Positions 1-6,506 of a DNA stretch of 6,506 nucleotides are shown piece by piece. The DNA comes from Gemmatimonadaceae bacterium (lineage in GTDB: Bacteria > Gemmatimonadota > Gemmatimonadetes > Gemmatimonadales > Gemmatimonadaceae). The first letter of the stretch is position 1. Each line of letters begins with the position of its first letter. The stretch covers positions 1 through 6,506 of the forward strand of contig JACCRL010000444.1 in assembly GCA_013813605.1 (NCBI GenBank). The letters run 5' to 3'. Made by a program: the position numbers and the translations under genes. The notes beneath the pieces were generated by a model, which saw only the letters and a list, made by a program, of their open reading frames with translations, ran no database searches and was not told the origin of the DNA.

Positions 1-26
1 GCGACTACGGAAATGCAACAATGCTG

Positions 27-1424
27 TCACAGTCCTGGCAGCGTCATCTGGGGGTTGCGGGTGCTGGGCGGGAAGCTGGCCCGGATCGTCGTGCCGGCCC
101 TGGGGGTGCTTTCGGCAGCAACCCTTCCGCCGTGGGCTTCGGTCATATGGCGGACGATGGCGAGGCCGAGGCCGGTGCCGCCCTGGTCGCGCCCCCGGCC
201 CTTATCGGCCCGATAAAAACGCTCGAAGATGCGCGGGAGGTGCTCGGGCTGGATGCCTTCGCCGGTGTCGGTCACTCCAACCGTCACCCACTTGCCGTCG
301 CTTTCCGAGAAGATCGTCACCGCGCCCGTCGAGGTATGCCTGACCGCGTTTTCGACGAGGTTACCGAGTATGTGACGGAGGGCGGTACGGTCGGCGTAGA
401 CCTGGGATGCAGCGGCGGAGATGGCGACCTGGAGAAAGATCCCCTTTGCGCCGGCGGCAGCGCGGCTGGCGCCCGCCACCTCTTCGGCGATCCCGGCGAT
501 CTCCAGGTGAGTCGGCTCGGGAATCCAGCCGCCGGACTCTATTTTTGAGAGATCGAGCAGCTCGTCGACGATCCGCTGCATGCGGCGGGTGTTAGAGAGG
601 ATCATGCCCGCGAATTCCCTGCGCGCCGCGGCGGGCGGGTCGTCCTCGACGAGCGTTTCGGCGAACCCGCCGACGATAGTAAGCGGTGTCCGCAGCTCGT
701 GAGAAACGTTGGCGACGAAATCCCGGCGCATGTTCTCGAGTCCTTCGATCTGTGACGAAAGCTGGTGCAGGGTGCGGGCGAGCTCGCCGACCTCGCCGGG
801 AGCCTTCACCACGGGCCGTGAGAAATCATGATCGGCCATCGCGCGGGCGACATCCCGAAGTCCCGTTATCGGGCTCGAGATGCTGCGGGCGAACACAACG
901 GACAGGAGCATCGCCAGCGTCAGTGCGACAAGGCCTGCTCCGATCACATCACGCCGCGCGCCGCTGAAAATCTGGTCAACGGTCTTGGTGCCGACCGATA
1001 CGCGCGCCACGCCAAGCGCGGTGGGCACCGCTACGTACAGCTCCTCGTCGCCCTTGGACGGACTCATGCGGCGTGCGAATCCAGGCTTGCCGTTCGCGGT
1101 GCCAAGCACCTCGGGACGGTTGCGGTGGTTCTCCAGCCTGCTGAGCGCCTCGCCGTCAAACTCCGAATCGCCGACAACGACGCCTGAAGGTGCGATCAGG
1201 GTGACACGGTGTCCAAGGGCTGATCCAGCGATGTCGGCAAACTCATCGGCCTGCGTTGCTGCCGTCCACTGCACGGCGACGAACCTCGCTTCGCGCGTCA
1301 GCTCGTTGCGTATCTCCTCGGACACCCGCACGCCCAGTCGGCGGTCGAGGATGCCGACGACGACGAGGACCAATACGGTTATTACGCTGAAGGAATAGAG
1401 GAGGAGCCGGTGCGCGAGCTTCAC
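27..1424 (-). CDS. PhoR-like membrane sensor histidine kinase
   Basis: This is a complete 465-residue sensor kinase that senses outside the membrane and phosphorylates the response regulator encoded just upstream of it. An N-terminal membrane segment lies at about residues 7-26. An extracytoplasmic sensor region (about 30-158) follows, with a PAS/PDC-like stretch (VTLIAPSGVVVGDSE) as in PhoR-type sensors. A second membrane segment is at about 160-179 and a HAMP linker at about 180-232. The H-box FVANVSHELRTPLT carries the phospho-acceptor His242. The ATPase domain shows the N-box NLVENA (355-360), DTGEG (386-390), the F-box region RIFERFYR, and GTGLGL (416-421). The start is GTG in a GTGA overlap with the regulator's TGA stop, with no clear ribosome-binding site, so translational coupling is likely. 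Domain order and length fit PhoR/PhoB-type kinases. The phosphate signal is an inference, because no pst or phoU gene is visible here. Confidence 0.95.
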   Translation of the reverse strand: MKLAHRLLLYSFSVITVLVLVVVGILDRRLGVRVSEEIRNELTREARFVAVQWTAATQADEFADIAGSALGHRVTLIAPSGVVVGDSEFDGEALSRLENHRNRPEVLGTANGKPGFARRMSPSKGDEELYVAVPTALGVARVSVGTKTVDQIFSGARRDVIGAGLVALTLAMLLSVVFARSISSPITGLRDVARAMADHDFSRPVVKAPGEVGELARTLHQLSSQIEGLENMRRDFVANVSHELRTPLTIVGGFAETLVEDDPPAAARREFAGMILSNTRRMQRIVDELLDLSKIESGGWIPEPTHLEIAGIAEEVAGASRAAAGAKGIFLQVAISAAASQVYADRTALRHILGNLVENAVRHTSTGAVTIFSESDGKWVTVGVTDTGEGIQPEHLPRIFERFYRADKGRGRDQGGTGLGLAIVRHMTEAHGGRVAAESTPRAGTTIRASFPPSTRNPQMTLPGL

Positions 1425-2140
1425 GCGCCGCGCGGATGCCCGGAATTAATCCGGTATCCGAATCCTCGCACTGTCTCGATGAGCTCTCCCGCGGCGCCGA
1501 GCTTGGCGCGCAGCCGCTGCACGTGCATGTCGACCGTTCTTGTCTGAATGTCGGGCGCCGCCTCCCACACCAGCTGCAGCAGGTGCGAGCGCGCCTGAAC
1601 GCGTCCGCGCCGCTCGGCGAGCAGGAGCAGGAGCTTGAACTCGGTGGCGGTGAGATCGATGTCCTGGTCCCCGACCGTAACACGGTGCGCGCTCTTGTCG
1701 ATGCGCAGCGCGCCGATCTTCAGCACCTCGCTTGCTGCGCCCTTGCCGGCGGAGAGGCGGCGCAGGATTGCGTTGATGCGAAGCACAAGCTCCTGCGGGC
1801 TGAACGGCTTGGTCAGGTAATCATCCGCGCCCAGCGACAGTCCGCGGATGCGATCCGGCTCGTCACGGCGGGCGGTGAGCATCAACACGGCGACGTTCCT
1901 CGTCGATTCGTCGTCGCGGAGCTTGGAGAGTACGTCGAAGCCTGACATGTCGGGGAGCATGAGATCGAGGATGACCGCTGCCGGCTTCTCGGCGCGCGCC
2001 TGGTCGATTGCCTCCTGGCCGCTCGCTGCCGTCGAAACCTTGTACCCGGACTTTGCGAGGTGGTACGCTACGAGTGCGACGATATCCGGCTCGTCATCGA
2101 CGACGAGGACGCGTTCCGCGACAACTGCCTGCTGATTCAT
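1421..2140 (-). CDS. OmpR/PhoB-family response regulator
   Basis: This is a 239-residue DNA-binding response regulator, the first gene of the minus-strand pair. The receiver domain (about 10-125) has the acidic pair D15-D16, the phosphorylation site D59 in VILDLMLPD, T89 in MLTA, and K111 in the YLTKPF motif, so every phosphotransfer residue is present. The winged-helix domain (about 138-232) includes ATEFKLL, a recognition helix RTVDMHVQRLRAKLG (201-215) and the wing GFGYR (226-230), which resembles PhoB most closely. The same frame stays open far upstream through the antisense of the neighbouring nucleotidase, but homology begins at ERVLVVDDEP, so the ATG at 2140 (MNQQAVVAER) is the sensible start. 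It would receive phosphate from the downstream kinase and probably binds its own divergent promoter region. Assignment to phosphate control rather than another OmpR-type signal rests on sequence flavour and on the divergent nucleotidase. Confidence 0.95.
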   Translation of the reverse strand: MNQQAVVAERVLVVDDEPDIVALVAYHLAKSGYKVSTAASGQEAIDQARAEKPAAVILDLMLPDMSGFDVLSKLRDDESTRNVAVLMLTARRDEPDRIRGLSLGADDYLTKPFSPQELVLRINAILRRLSAGKGAASEVLKIGALRIDKSAHRVTVGDQDIDLTATEFKLLLLLAERRGRVQARSHLLQLVWEAAPDIQTRTVDMHVQRLRAKLGAAGELIETVRGFGYRINSGHPRGA

Positions 2141-2185
2141 ACCTAAACGTGGCAGAACAGCGGCGGAAGCGTCAACCGAGCCCAG

Positions 2186-2203
2186 TGTCACAGCTTCGTG
2201 ACA
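2186..2203. promoter_or_regulatory. Perfect inverted repeat between divergent genes, candidate operator
   Basis: TGTCAC (2186-2191) and GTGACA (2198-2203) form a perfect 6-base inverted repeat with a 6-base spacer. It lies 46 bases upstream of the response regulator ATG and 37 bases upstream of the preferred nucleotidase start. It can also be read as an imperfect direct repeat, GTGTCA (2185-2190) and GTGACA (2198-2203), the arrangement usual for OmpR/PhoB-type regulators, and TGTCA is part of the enterobacterial Pho-box half-site. The position suits a shared operator for autoregulation and control of the salvage genes. If translation began at the more upstream GTG (2198), the right arm would be coding, which slightly favours the later start. 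No experimental consensus from this group is available to me, so the binding protein is inferred. Confidence 0.45.
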
Positions 2204-2239
2204 ATGCCAAACCTTGCGGCTGAACGCTACTTTTACGTC

Positions 2240-5200
2240 GTGAACCATACTCCGAAGCCCCAATTCAGGGGGTCGAGCCGTTGGCGGGCCGCGGTCCTGC
2301 CGATCTTTCTTTCCGCATGCGCCACCGGGGCTCCGGGAGCGGGCAGCGTTTCCGGGCCGGTGGACATCGTCGTCGCCGCGACCACCGATGTGCACGGGCG
2401 GCTTCGCGGTTGGGATTACTACGGCAATACCGCCGAGTTGGGGCGCGGACTTTCCCGCGCGGCGACGATCGTGGATTCCGTGCGCGCGGCGAATCCCGGC
2501 CGGGTCATTCTGCTGGACGCGGGCGATCTGCTGCAGGGCAATCCGCTCGCCTATGTCGCGGCACGCGTCCGCTCCGACCGGAGCAACCCGATCGTGGCAG
2601 CGATGAATGCGATGGGCTACGACGCCGCCGCAATCGGAAATCACGAGTACAACTTTGGCGTTCCATATCTCGACAGCATGGTGCGCCAGGCGCGATTCCC
2701 GTTTCTCTCCGCCAATACCTACCGCCTCGACCCGGCGGGCGTTCATGCCTACCGCGCCTGGACGATCGTCGAGCGGCAGGGAATCAAGGTCGGCATCGTT
2801 GGGGCGACGACACCGGGTGTGATGGTCTGGGATGCGGAGAACGTGCGTGGCAGGCTGCGTGTTGGCGACATCGTTCCCGCAGTGAGAGAGGCCGTGCGGG
2901 AAGTTCGCGAAGCCGGTGCCGACGTCGTTCTTCTCACTGTGCACTCGGGGCTCAACGAGCCGGCGAGCTACGATACTGTCGCCACCGGATTGCCGGGCGA
3001 GAACGTCGCTGGCCGGCTCGCCCGCGAGATCCCCGGCATCAACCTCATCGTGTATGGGCATTCGCACCGCGAGTCGCGCGGAACCGACATCGGCACGACG
3101 CGGCTGGTTCAGCCGAAGAACTGGGCGACGAGCGTCGCCATTGCGCATTTGACCGTGACACGCGGGCCGGGTGGAATCCGTGTCATCGCCGGACGAAGTG
3201 ATCTCGTTCAGGCGGCTGGACACGCCGAGGATGCCAGAATTCTCGCGGTCACGGACGCCGGCCACCGCGAAACCGTCAGCTACGTGACTACGACGATCGG
3301 GACTGCGGCGGACGAATGGAGCGCGGCGACGGCGCGCGTGGAAGACACGCCGCTCATCGACTTCATCCTCGAGACACAGCGCAGGGAGGCGGGCACCGAC
3401 CTCGCATCGACGGCCGCTTTTTCGACCGAGGCAGCGATCACACCCGGACCGATTACGATCGCGCAGGTTGCTCAGCTCTACCCATACGACAACACGCTGC
3501 GCGCCGTTCGCATCACCGGAAAACAGCTACGCGAGTATCTCGAGTTCAGCAGCCGCTACTATAGGAGTGTCTCGACACCCGGCGCCGCACTCGAGGCCGA
3601 CCCGAAAATTCCCGGCTACAACTTCGACATCGTCTCCGGCGTGGACTACGTGATCGATGTCTCCCGTCCGATCGGCTCGCGCATTACCAGGCTGGAGTTC
3701 AAGGGTGCGCCCGTGCGCGACGCGGATACGTTTACAATGGCGCTCAACAACTACCGGCAGACGGGCGGCGGCGGATTCGCAATGCTGCGTGATGCGCCCC
3801 TGGTCTACGACAAGCAGACGGAGATCAGGCAGCTCCTGATTGACGAGGTCAGGCGGCGCGGTACGCTCCGCTCGTCGGATTTCTTTCAACGCAACTGGTC
3901 GCTGGTGCGTGGCTCTGGCGGGGGCTCCGCCCCCGGGGCGATCCCGGTCATCGGTGCTCAACCGCTCGCCACGCCCCTGCGCGTTGCTCCCCCCGCATTC
4001 CCGACCGGAATGCGCTTCCTCAGAATCATCGGCACCAACGACTTTCACGGGGCCCTCGAGCCTCGGCCGGACAGGGCGGGGGTGAAACGAGGGGGAGCTG
4101 CCTATGTGGCGGCGGCGATCGATGGTGCGAGGCGCGAGTGCGCCGATCGCTGCGTCACGCTCCTGCTCGATGGCGGAGACATGTTCCAGGGGACGCTGGC
4201 ATCCAACCTCGCCTTCGGTCGACCGGTGGTCGAGTACTACGACGCCATCGGTTACGCGGCCGCCGCCCTTGGGAACCACGAGTTCGATTGGGGCGTCGAC
4301 ACGCTCCGTGCCCGCATGCGCCAGGCCCGCTACGCCATACTCGGCGCCAACGTGCGCTACATCAATGGCCGCGATGTCGAGTGGATCCGAAACGACACCA
4401 TCGTGCAGCGCGGCCCGGTCAAGGTCGGGATCATCGGCGTCTCGACAGTCACGACCCCGACTCAGACGCGCTCGTCCAACGTCGTCGGTCTTCGCTTCGA
4501 CGACCCCGCGCCAATCGTTGACAGCATCGGGAAGGTGCTGCGGGCACGCGGCGCTGATTATGTCGTCGTCGTTGCGCACGCCGGTGCGTTCTGCAACCGC
4601 GGCAACACAGGCGAGTGCACCGGTGAGATCGCCGACCTGGCGAACAAGACGACCACCAGGATAGATGCGATCGTCAGCGGCCACACGCACTCGCTCGTGA
4701 ACACCGTCGTGAACGGGATTCCGATCCTTCAGGCATTCTCGAGTGGCCGCGCCATCGGCATCCTTGACATCCCGCTCGGCGGACGCGTCGGGGCTGCCGC
4801 CGCGCGGAGGGAGGTGCGGGAGTTTTCCGCCGACACTCTCGTGCCGCACGCCGCCGTGCAGGCAATAGTTACGCGTGCGATGTCGCGCGTCGCTGGCCAG
4901 GTGAACAGGCGCATCGCCACGTTTCCCGGACTACTGACGCGCCAGGGTAACCAGTATCCGCTGGGAAACCTGATCGCGGACGCGCAGCGATGGGCGGGCA
5001 AGGGCGATGTCGCGATCATGAACAATGGCGGCATCAGGACCGACGTCAGGGCGGGCGTGGCCACTTACGGATCGCTCTTCGAGGTGCAGCCGTTCGGCAA
5101 CGTGCTGACGTCATTGACGATGACGGGCGCGCAGCTGCGCGGTCTGATCGAGCTGATGGTCGCTGGCCGCCCCGACGACCACGTCAGCGGGATGCGCATA

Positions 5201-5467
5201 ACGTACGATTCGCTGCAGGTGAAAGGGTCGCGATTGGTTTCTGTGACGATGAACGACGGTTCGCCGCTGGCGGACGCACGACGCTATACCGTCATCGTCA
5301 ACGATTTTCTCGCTACCGGCGGTGGCGGATACAATGCCGGCGGCCGCGCGAGTGCCTCGCGGACACTCGCGATCAGGGACCTCGACGCTTTCATCGAGTA
5401 CCTCGGCACCTTGCCCGCGCCGATCACGGCACCCGCGGAAGTCAGAATCAGCGCCGTCGCGCGGTGA
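2240..5467 (+). CDS. Tandem CpdB-like and UshA-like nucleotidase lipoprotein (YfkN-like)
   Basis: This 1075-residue exported enzyme has two full calcineurin-like phosphoesterase plus 5'-nucleotidase C-terminal units in one chain. A basic n-region and hydrophobic stretch end in the lipobox LSAC (lipidated Cys27, then Ala), which predicts a lipoprotein, probably in the outer membrane. Unit 1 resembles 2',3'-cyclic-nucleotide phosphodiesterases: TTDVHG (D50, H52), DAGD (93-96), GNHEYNFG (from 133), HSG (H235), GHSH (273-276), LYPYDNTL, YNFDIVSGVDYVIDVS and GGGGF (509-513). After a Gly/Pro/Ala-rich linker (about 554-591), unit 2 resembles UshA: TNDFHG (D601, H603), DGGD (644-647), GNHE (678-681), H780, GHTH (814-817), NNGGIR (928-933) and GGGGY (1027-1031). 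Both sets of metal ligands look intact. It should release phosphate and nucleosides from cyclic and linear nucleotides. In-frame GTG 2198 and ATG 2204 are alternative starts. GTG 2240 is preferred because it gives a compact 26-residue signal peptide and leaves the palindrome free, but none has a clear ribosome-binding site. Confidence 0.93.
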   Translation: MNHTPKPQFRGSSRWRAAVLPIFLSACATGAPGAGSVSGPVDIVVAATTDVHGRLRGWDYYGNTAELGRGLSRAATIVDSVRAANPGRVILLDAGDLLQGNPLAYVAARVRSDRSNPIVAAMNAMGYDAAAIGNHEYNFGVPYLDSMVRQARFPFLSANTYRLDPAGVHAYRAWTIVERQGIKVGIVGATTPGVMVWDAENVRGRLRVGDIVPAVREAVREVREAGADVVLLTVHSGLNEPASYDTVATGLPGENVAGRLAREIPGINLIVYGHSHRESRGTDIGTTRLVQPKNWATSVAIAHLTVTRGPGGIRVIAGRSDLVQAAGHAEDARILAVTDAGHRETVSYVTTTIGTAADEWSAATARVEDTPLIDFILETQRREAGTDLASTAAFSTEAAITPGPITIAQVAQLYPYDNTLRAVRITGKQLREYLEFSSRYYRSVSTPGAALEADPKIPGYNFDIVSGVDYVIDVSRPIGSRITRLEFKGAPVRDADTFTMALNNYRQTGGGGFAMLRDAPLVYDKQTEIRQLLIDEVRRRGTLRSSDFFQRNWSLVRGSGGGSAPGAIPVIGAQPLATPLRVAPPAFPTGMRFLRIIGTNDFHGALEPRPDRAGVKRGGAAYVAAAIDGARRECADRCVTLLLDGGDMFQGTLASNLAFGRPVVEYYDAIGYAAAALGNHEFDWGVDTLRARMRQARYAILGANVRYINGRDVEWIRNDTIVQRGPVKVGIIGVSTVTTPTQTRSSNVVGLRFDDPAPIVDSIGKVLRARGADYVVVVAHAGAFCNRGNTGECTGEIADLANKTTTRIDAIVSGHTHSLVNTVVNGIPILQAFSSGRAIGILDIPLGGRVGAAAARREVREFSADTLVPHAAVQAIVTRAMSRVAGQVNRRIATFPGLLTRQGNQYPLGNLIADAQRWAGKGDVAIMNNGGIRTDVRAGVATYGSLFEVQPFGNVLTSLTMTGAQLRGLIELMVAGRPDDHVSGMRITYDSLQVKGSRLVSVTMNDGSPLADARRYTVIVNDFLATGGGGYNAGGRASASRTLAIRDLDAFIEYLGTLPAPITAPAEVRISAVAR
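3919..3935. repeat. GC-rich hairpin inside the inter-unit linker
   Basis: CGGGGGC (3919-3925), loop TCC, and GCCCCCG (3929-3935) form a perfect 7-base stem with a 3-base loop. It is followed by the partly overlapping palindrome CCCCGGGG (3931-3938). It lies in the coding sequence and encodes part of the flexible SGGGSAPG linker between the two nucleotidase units. No U-tract follows, so it is not an intrinsic terminator. It could be a translational pause site, a relic of the junction where two ancestral genes were joined, or simply a by-product of Gly/Pro codons in GC-rich DNA. Confidence 0.5.
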
Positions 5468-5712
5468 GCGACGCGGTTCGCATTTACGTCAACGCCCAGC
5501 CCGTGGACGTTCCCGCCGCGGCAACGGTTCTCGACGCGGTCGCGCTCTGGAATTCGGAAGAAGCGGAGCTCGTGCGCAGCGGACACAAACAGATCAACGA
5601 CAGTCGCGGGCTTGCCGCCGCGCCCGCCGCTCCCGTTCACAACGGCGCCATTTTCCGCCTCGTCCGCGCACGTTCGAGTGCTGACGAGCAATCAGACACA
5701 CACTTCGAGTAA
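5464..5712 (+). CDS. Small beta-grasp-like protein of unknown function
   Basis: This is an 82-residue protein whose GTG start overlaps the nucleotidase TGA as GTGA; its TAA directly abuts the next ATG, so it is embedded in a translationally coupled run. I do not recognise a named family. The pattern suggests a ubiquitin-like beta-grasp fold: strand VRIYVN (5-10), strand and turn AQPVDVPAAAT (11-21), helix TVLDAVALWNSEEAELV (21-37), then a segment with DSRGL and a final strand AIFRLVRA (62-69). ThiS/MoaD sulfur carriers and the N-terminal part of 2Fe-2S ferredoxins share this outline. However, it has no C-terminal Gly-Gly (it ends THFE) and no cysteine, so it can be neither a canonical sulfur carrier nor an iron-sulfur protein. 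There is no signal peptide, so it is cytoplasmic. Its position between a nucleotidase and adenosine deaminase suggests a role in nucleoside metabolism, perhaps as a partner subunit, but that is inference from context only. Confidence 0.8.
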   Translation: MSDAVRIYVNAQPVDVPAAATVLDAVALWNSEEAELVRSGHKQINDSRGLAAAPAAPVHNGAIFRLVRARSSADEQSDTHFE

Positions 5713-6506
5713 ATGTCCCGCATACCAACGAAGGATCAGCTGCGTCGCCTGCCGAAGGCCGAGCTGCATTGCCACCTCGATGGATCGCTGCGACCCGCGA
5801 CGCTGGTGGAGCTGGGGCGCGAGTACGGCGTCGCGCTCCCCCACGATTCCGTAGCGGGAATCACGCAACACATGCTCGTGGGCGACGCGCGAAACCTCGA
5901 GGACTACCTGAGCCGCTTCGCGACGACCATTTCGGTGATGCAGACGGCGGATGCGCTGGAGCGTATTGCCTACGAGCTGGCAGAGGATGCCGCAAACGAT
6001 GGCGTGCGTTACATCGAGATCCGGAACGCTCCGATCCTCAATGTGGCGGGCGGACTTTCGCTCGACGAGACCGTTGAAGCGCCGCTCCGCGGATTGCGCC
6101 GCGCCGAAACGGATTTCGGCATCAGGGGCCGCTTCATCGTCTGCGGACTGAGAAATAATCCGCCCGAGCAGTCACTCGAGATGGCTCGTCTCGCCGTTGC
6201 GTTCAAGGACAGGGGGGTCGTCGCATTCGATCTCGCTGGCGGAGAAAAGGGAAATCCGGCAACCGCCCACGCGCCCGCATTCGCGTTCGCACGGGACAAC
6301 AATCTCGCCGTCACCGTGCACGCGGGAGAAGGTGATGGCGCGGACTCGGTTCGCCAGGCCGTGCACGCCTGTGGCGCCAACCGGCTTGGTCATGCAACGC
6401 GGCTCATTGAAGACCCGGATCTCACCCAGTACGTGAACGACCGGCGTATCGGGCTGGAGATCTGTCTCACCAGCAACGTCCAGACGCGGGCTGTCGCGTC
6501 TTACGC
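5713..6506 (+). CDS. add: Adenosine deaminase, 3' end beyond the window
   Basis: The first 264 residues of a metal-dependent adenosine deaminase are present; the reading frame is still open at the window edge, where family members have roughly 70-100 residues more. It catalyses adenosine (or deoxyadenosine) to inosine plus ammonia in the cytoplasm. Visible motifs are PKAELHCHLDGSLRP with zinc ligands His19 and His21, FDLAGGE (172-178), HAGE with zinc ligand His203 and catalytic Glu206, LGHATRL with His227, and EICLTSNVQTRAV (249-261). The terminal zinc-binding aspartate motif (NTD/TDDP type) lies outside the window. The ATG at 5713 follows the previous TAA directly and places the PKAELH motif at residue 14, as usual for the family. 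Departures from the usual pattern are HAT where HGT/HG is normal, EIRNAP where an aromatic usually follows EVR, and GLRNNP where a histidine is common after R. A related aminodeoxyfutalosine deaminase is an alternative, but the HCHLDGS and SNVQTRAV motifs favour adenosine. Confidence 0.93.
   Translation, partial: MSRIPTKDQLRRLPKAELHCHLDGSLRPATLVELGREYGVALPHDSVAGITQHMLVGDARNLEDYLSRFATTISVMQTADALERIAYELAEDAANDGVRYIEIRNAPILNVAGGLSLDETVEAPLRGLRRAETDFGIRGRFIVCGLRNNPPEQSLEMARLAVAFKDRGVVAFDLAGGEKGNPATAHAPAFAFARDNNLAVTVHAGEGDGADSVRQAVHACGANRLGHATRLIEDPDLTQYVNDRRIGLEICLTSNVQTRAVASY

Noticed and set aside
1..26. A further gene upstream of position 27
   Set aside because: Only 26 bases remain after the kinase stop; no motif or start can be assigned.
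21..548. Plus-strand ORFs opposite the histidine kinase, up to 175 codons
   Set aside because: They are antisense to the ATPase domain of the kinase, with no motif and low-complexity Arg/Gly/Ala content.
2145..2175. Sigma70-type promoter for the response regulator, with TTGACG (2175-2170, minus strand) as the -35 element
   Set aside because: No acceptable -10 hexamer lies 16-19 bases downstream; CCACGT and ACGTTT match poorly, so the promoter cannot be supported.
2141..3265. Upstream extension of the response regulator frame on the minus strand, giving a 614-residue ORF
   Set aside because: The extra 375 codons are antisense to the nucleotidase, show no family motif and have the Arg/Ala-rich makeup of a shadow frame; receiver homology begins only after the ATG at 2140.
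3919..3938. Intrinsic terminator between the two nucleotidase units
   Set aside because: The hairpin has no following T-run and sits inside a continuous reading frame.
3527..4849. Long minus-strand ORF (440 codons) opposite the nucleotidase
   Set aside because: It lies wholly inside a gene with full conserved motifs on the other strand, and the translation has no recognisable domain. Long antisense ORFs are expected in high-GC DNA.
4990..5463. Long upstream extension of the small beta-grasp frame to 240 codons
   Set aside because: It overlaps the end of the nucleotidase in another frame, and its Arg-rich translation is typical of a shadow; the GTG at 5464 in the GTGA overlap starts the plausible fold.

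Overview
The window is a high-GC bacterial chromosomal segment, densely coding on both strands, with no mobile element, tRNA, rRNA or CRISPR. The gene content (a PhoB/PhoR-like two-component pair, a YfkN-like tandem nucleotidase lipoprotein and a GC-rich adenosine deaminase), the GTG starts and the near absence of Shine-Dalgarno sequences suggest an environmental Gram-negative. Gemmatimonadota is my best guess from protein flavour, but this is inference; another deep-branching high-GC phylum is possible.

Layout: positions 1-26 hold only the tail beyond the kinase stop, with nothing recognisable. On the minus strand, a 239-residue OmpR/PhoB-type response regulator (1421-2140) is followed, with a 4-base stop/start overlap, by a 465-residue PhoR-type membrane histidine kinase (27-1424). 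A short divergent intergenic region (2141-2239) carries a perfect TGTCAC-N6-GTGACA inverted repeat. On the plus strand lies a tight run of three genes: a 1075-residue lipoprotein with two complete calcineurin-like/5'-nucleotidase units (2240-5467), an 82-residue beta-grasp-like protein of unknown function that overlaps it by 4 bases (5464-5712), and an adenosine deaminase starting on the base after the previous stop codon and running off the window edge (5713-6506).

The plus-strand genes form a coherent purine and phosphate salvage path. Cyclic or linear nucleotides outside the cytoplasm would be dephosphorylated by the tandem nucleotidase to nucleoside plus phosphate, and adenosine would then be deaminated to inosine. 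The divergent PhoB/PhoR-like pair and the shared palindrome suggest, but do not prove, phosphate-responsive control of both arms. The small beta-grasp protein between the two enzymes is the least explained element and the best candidate for something undescribed.
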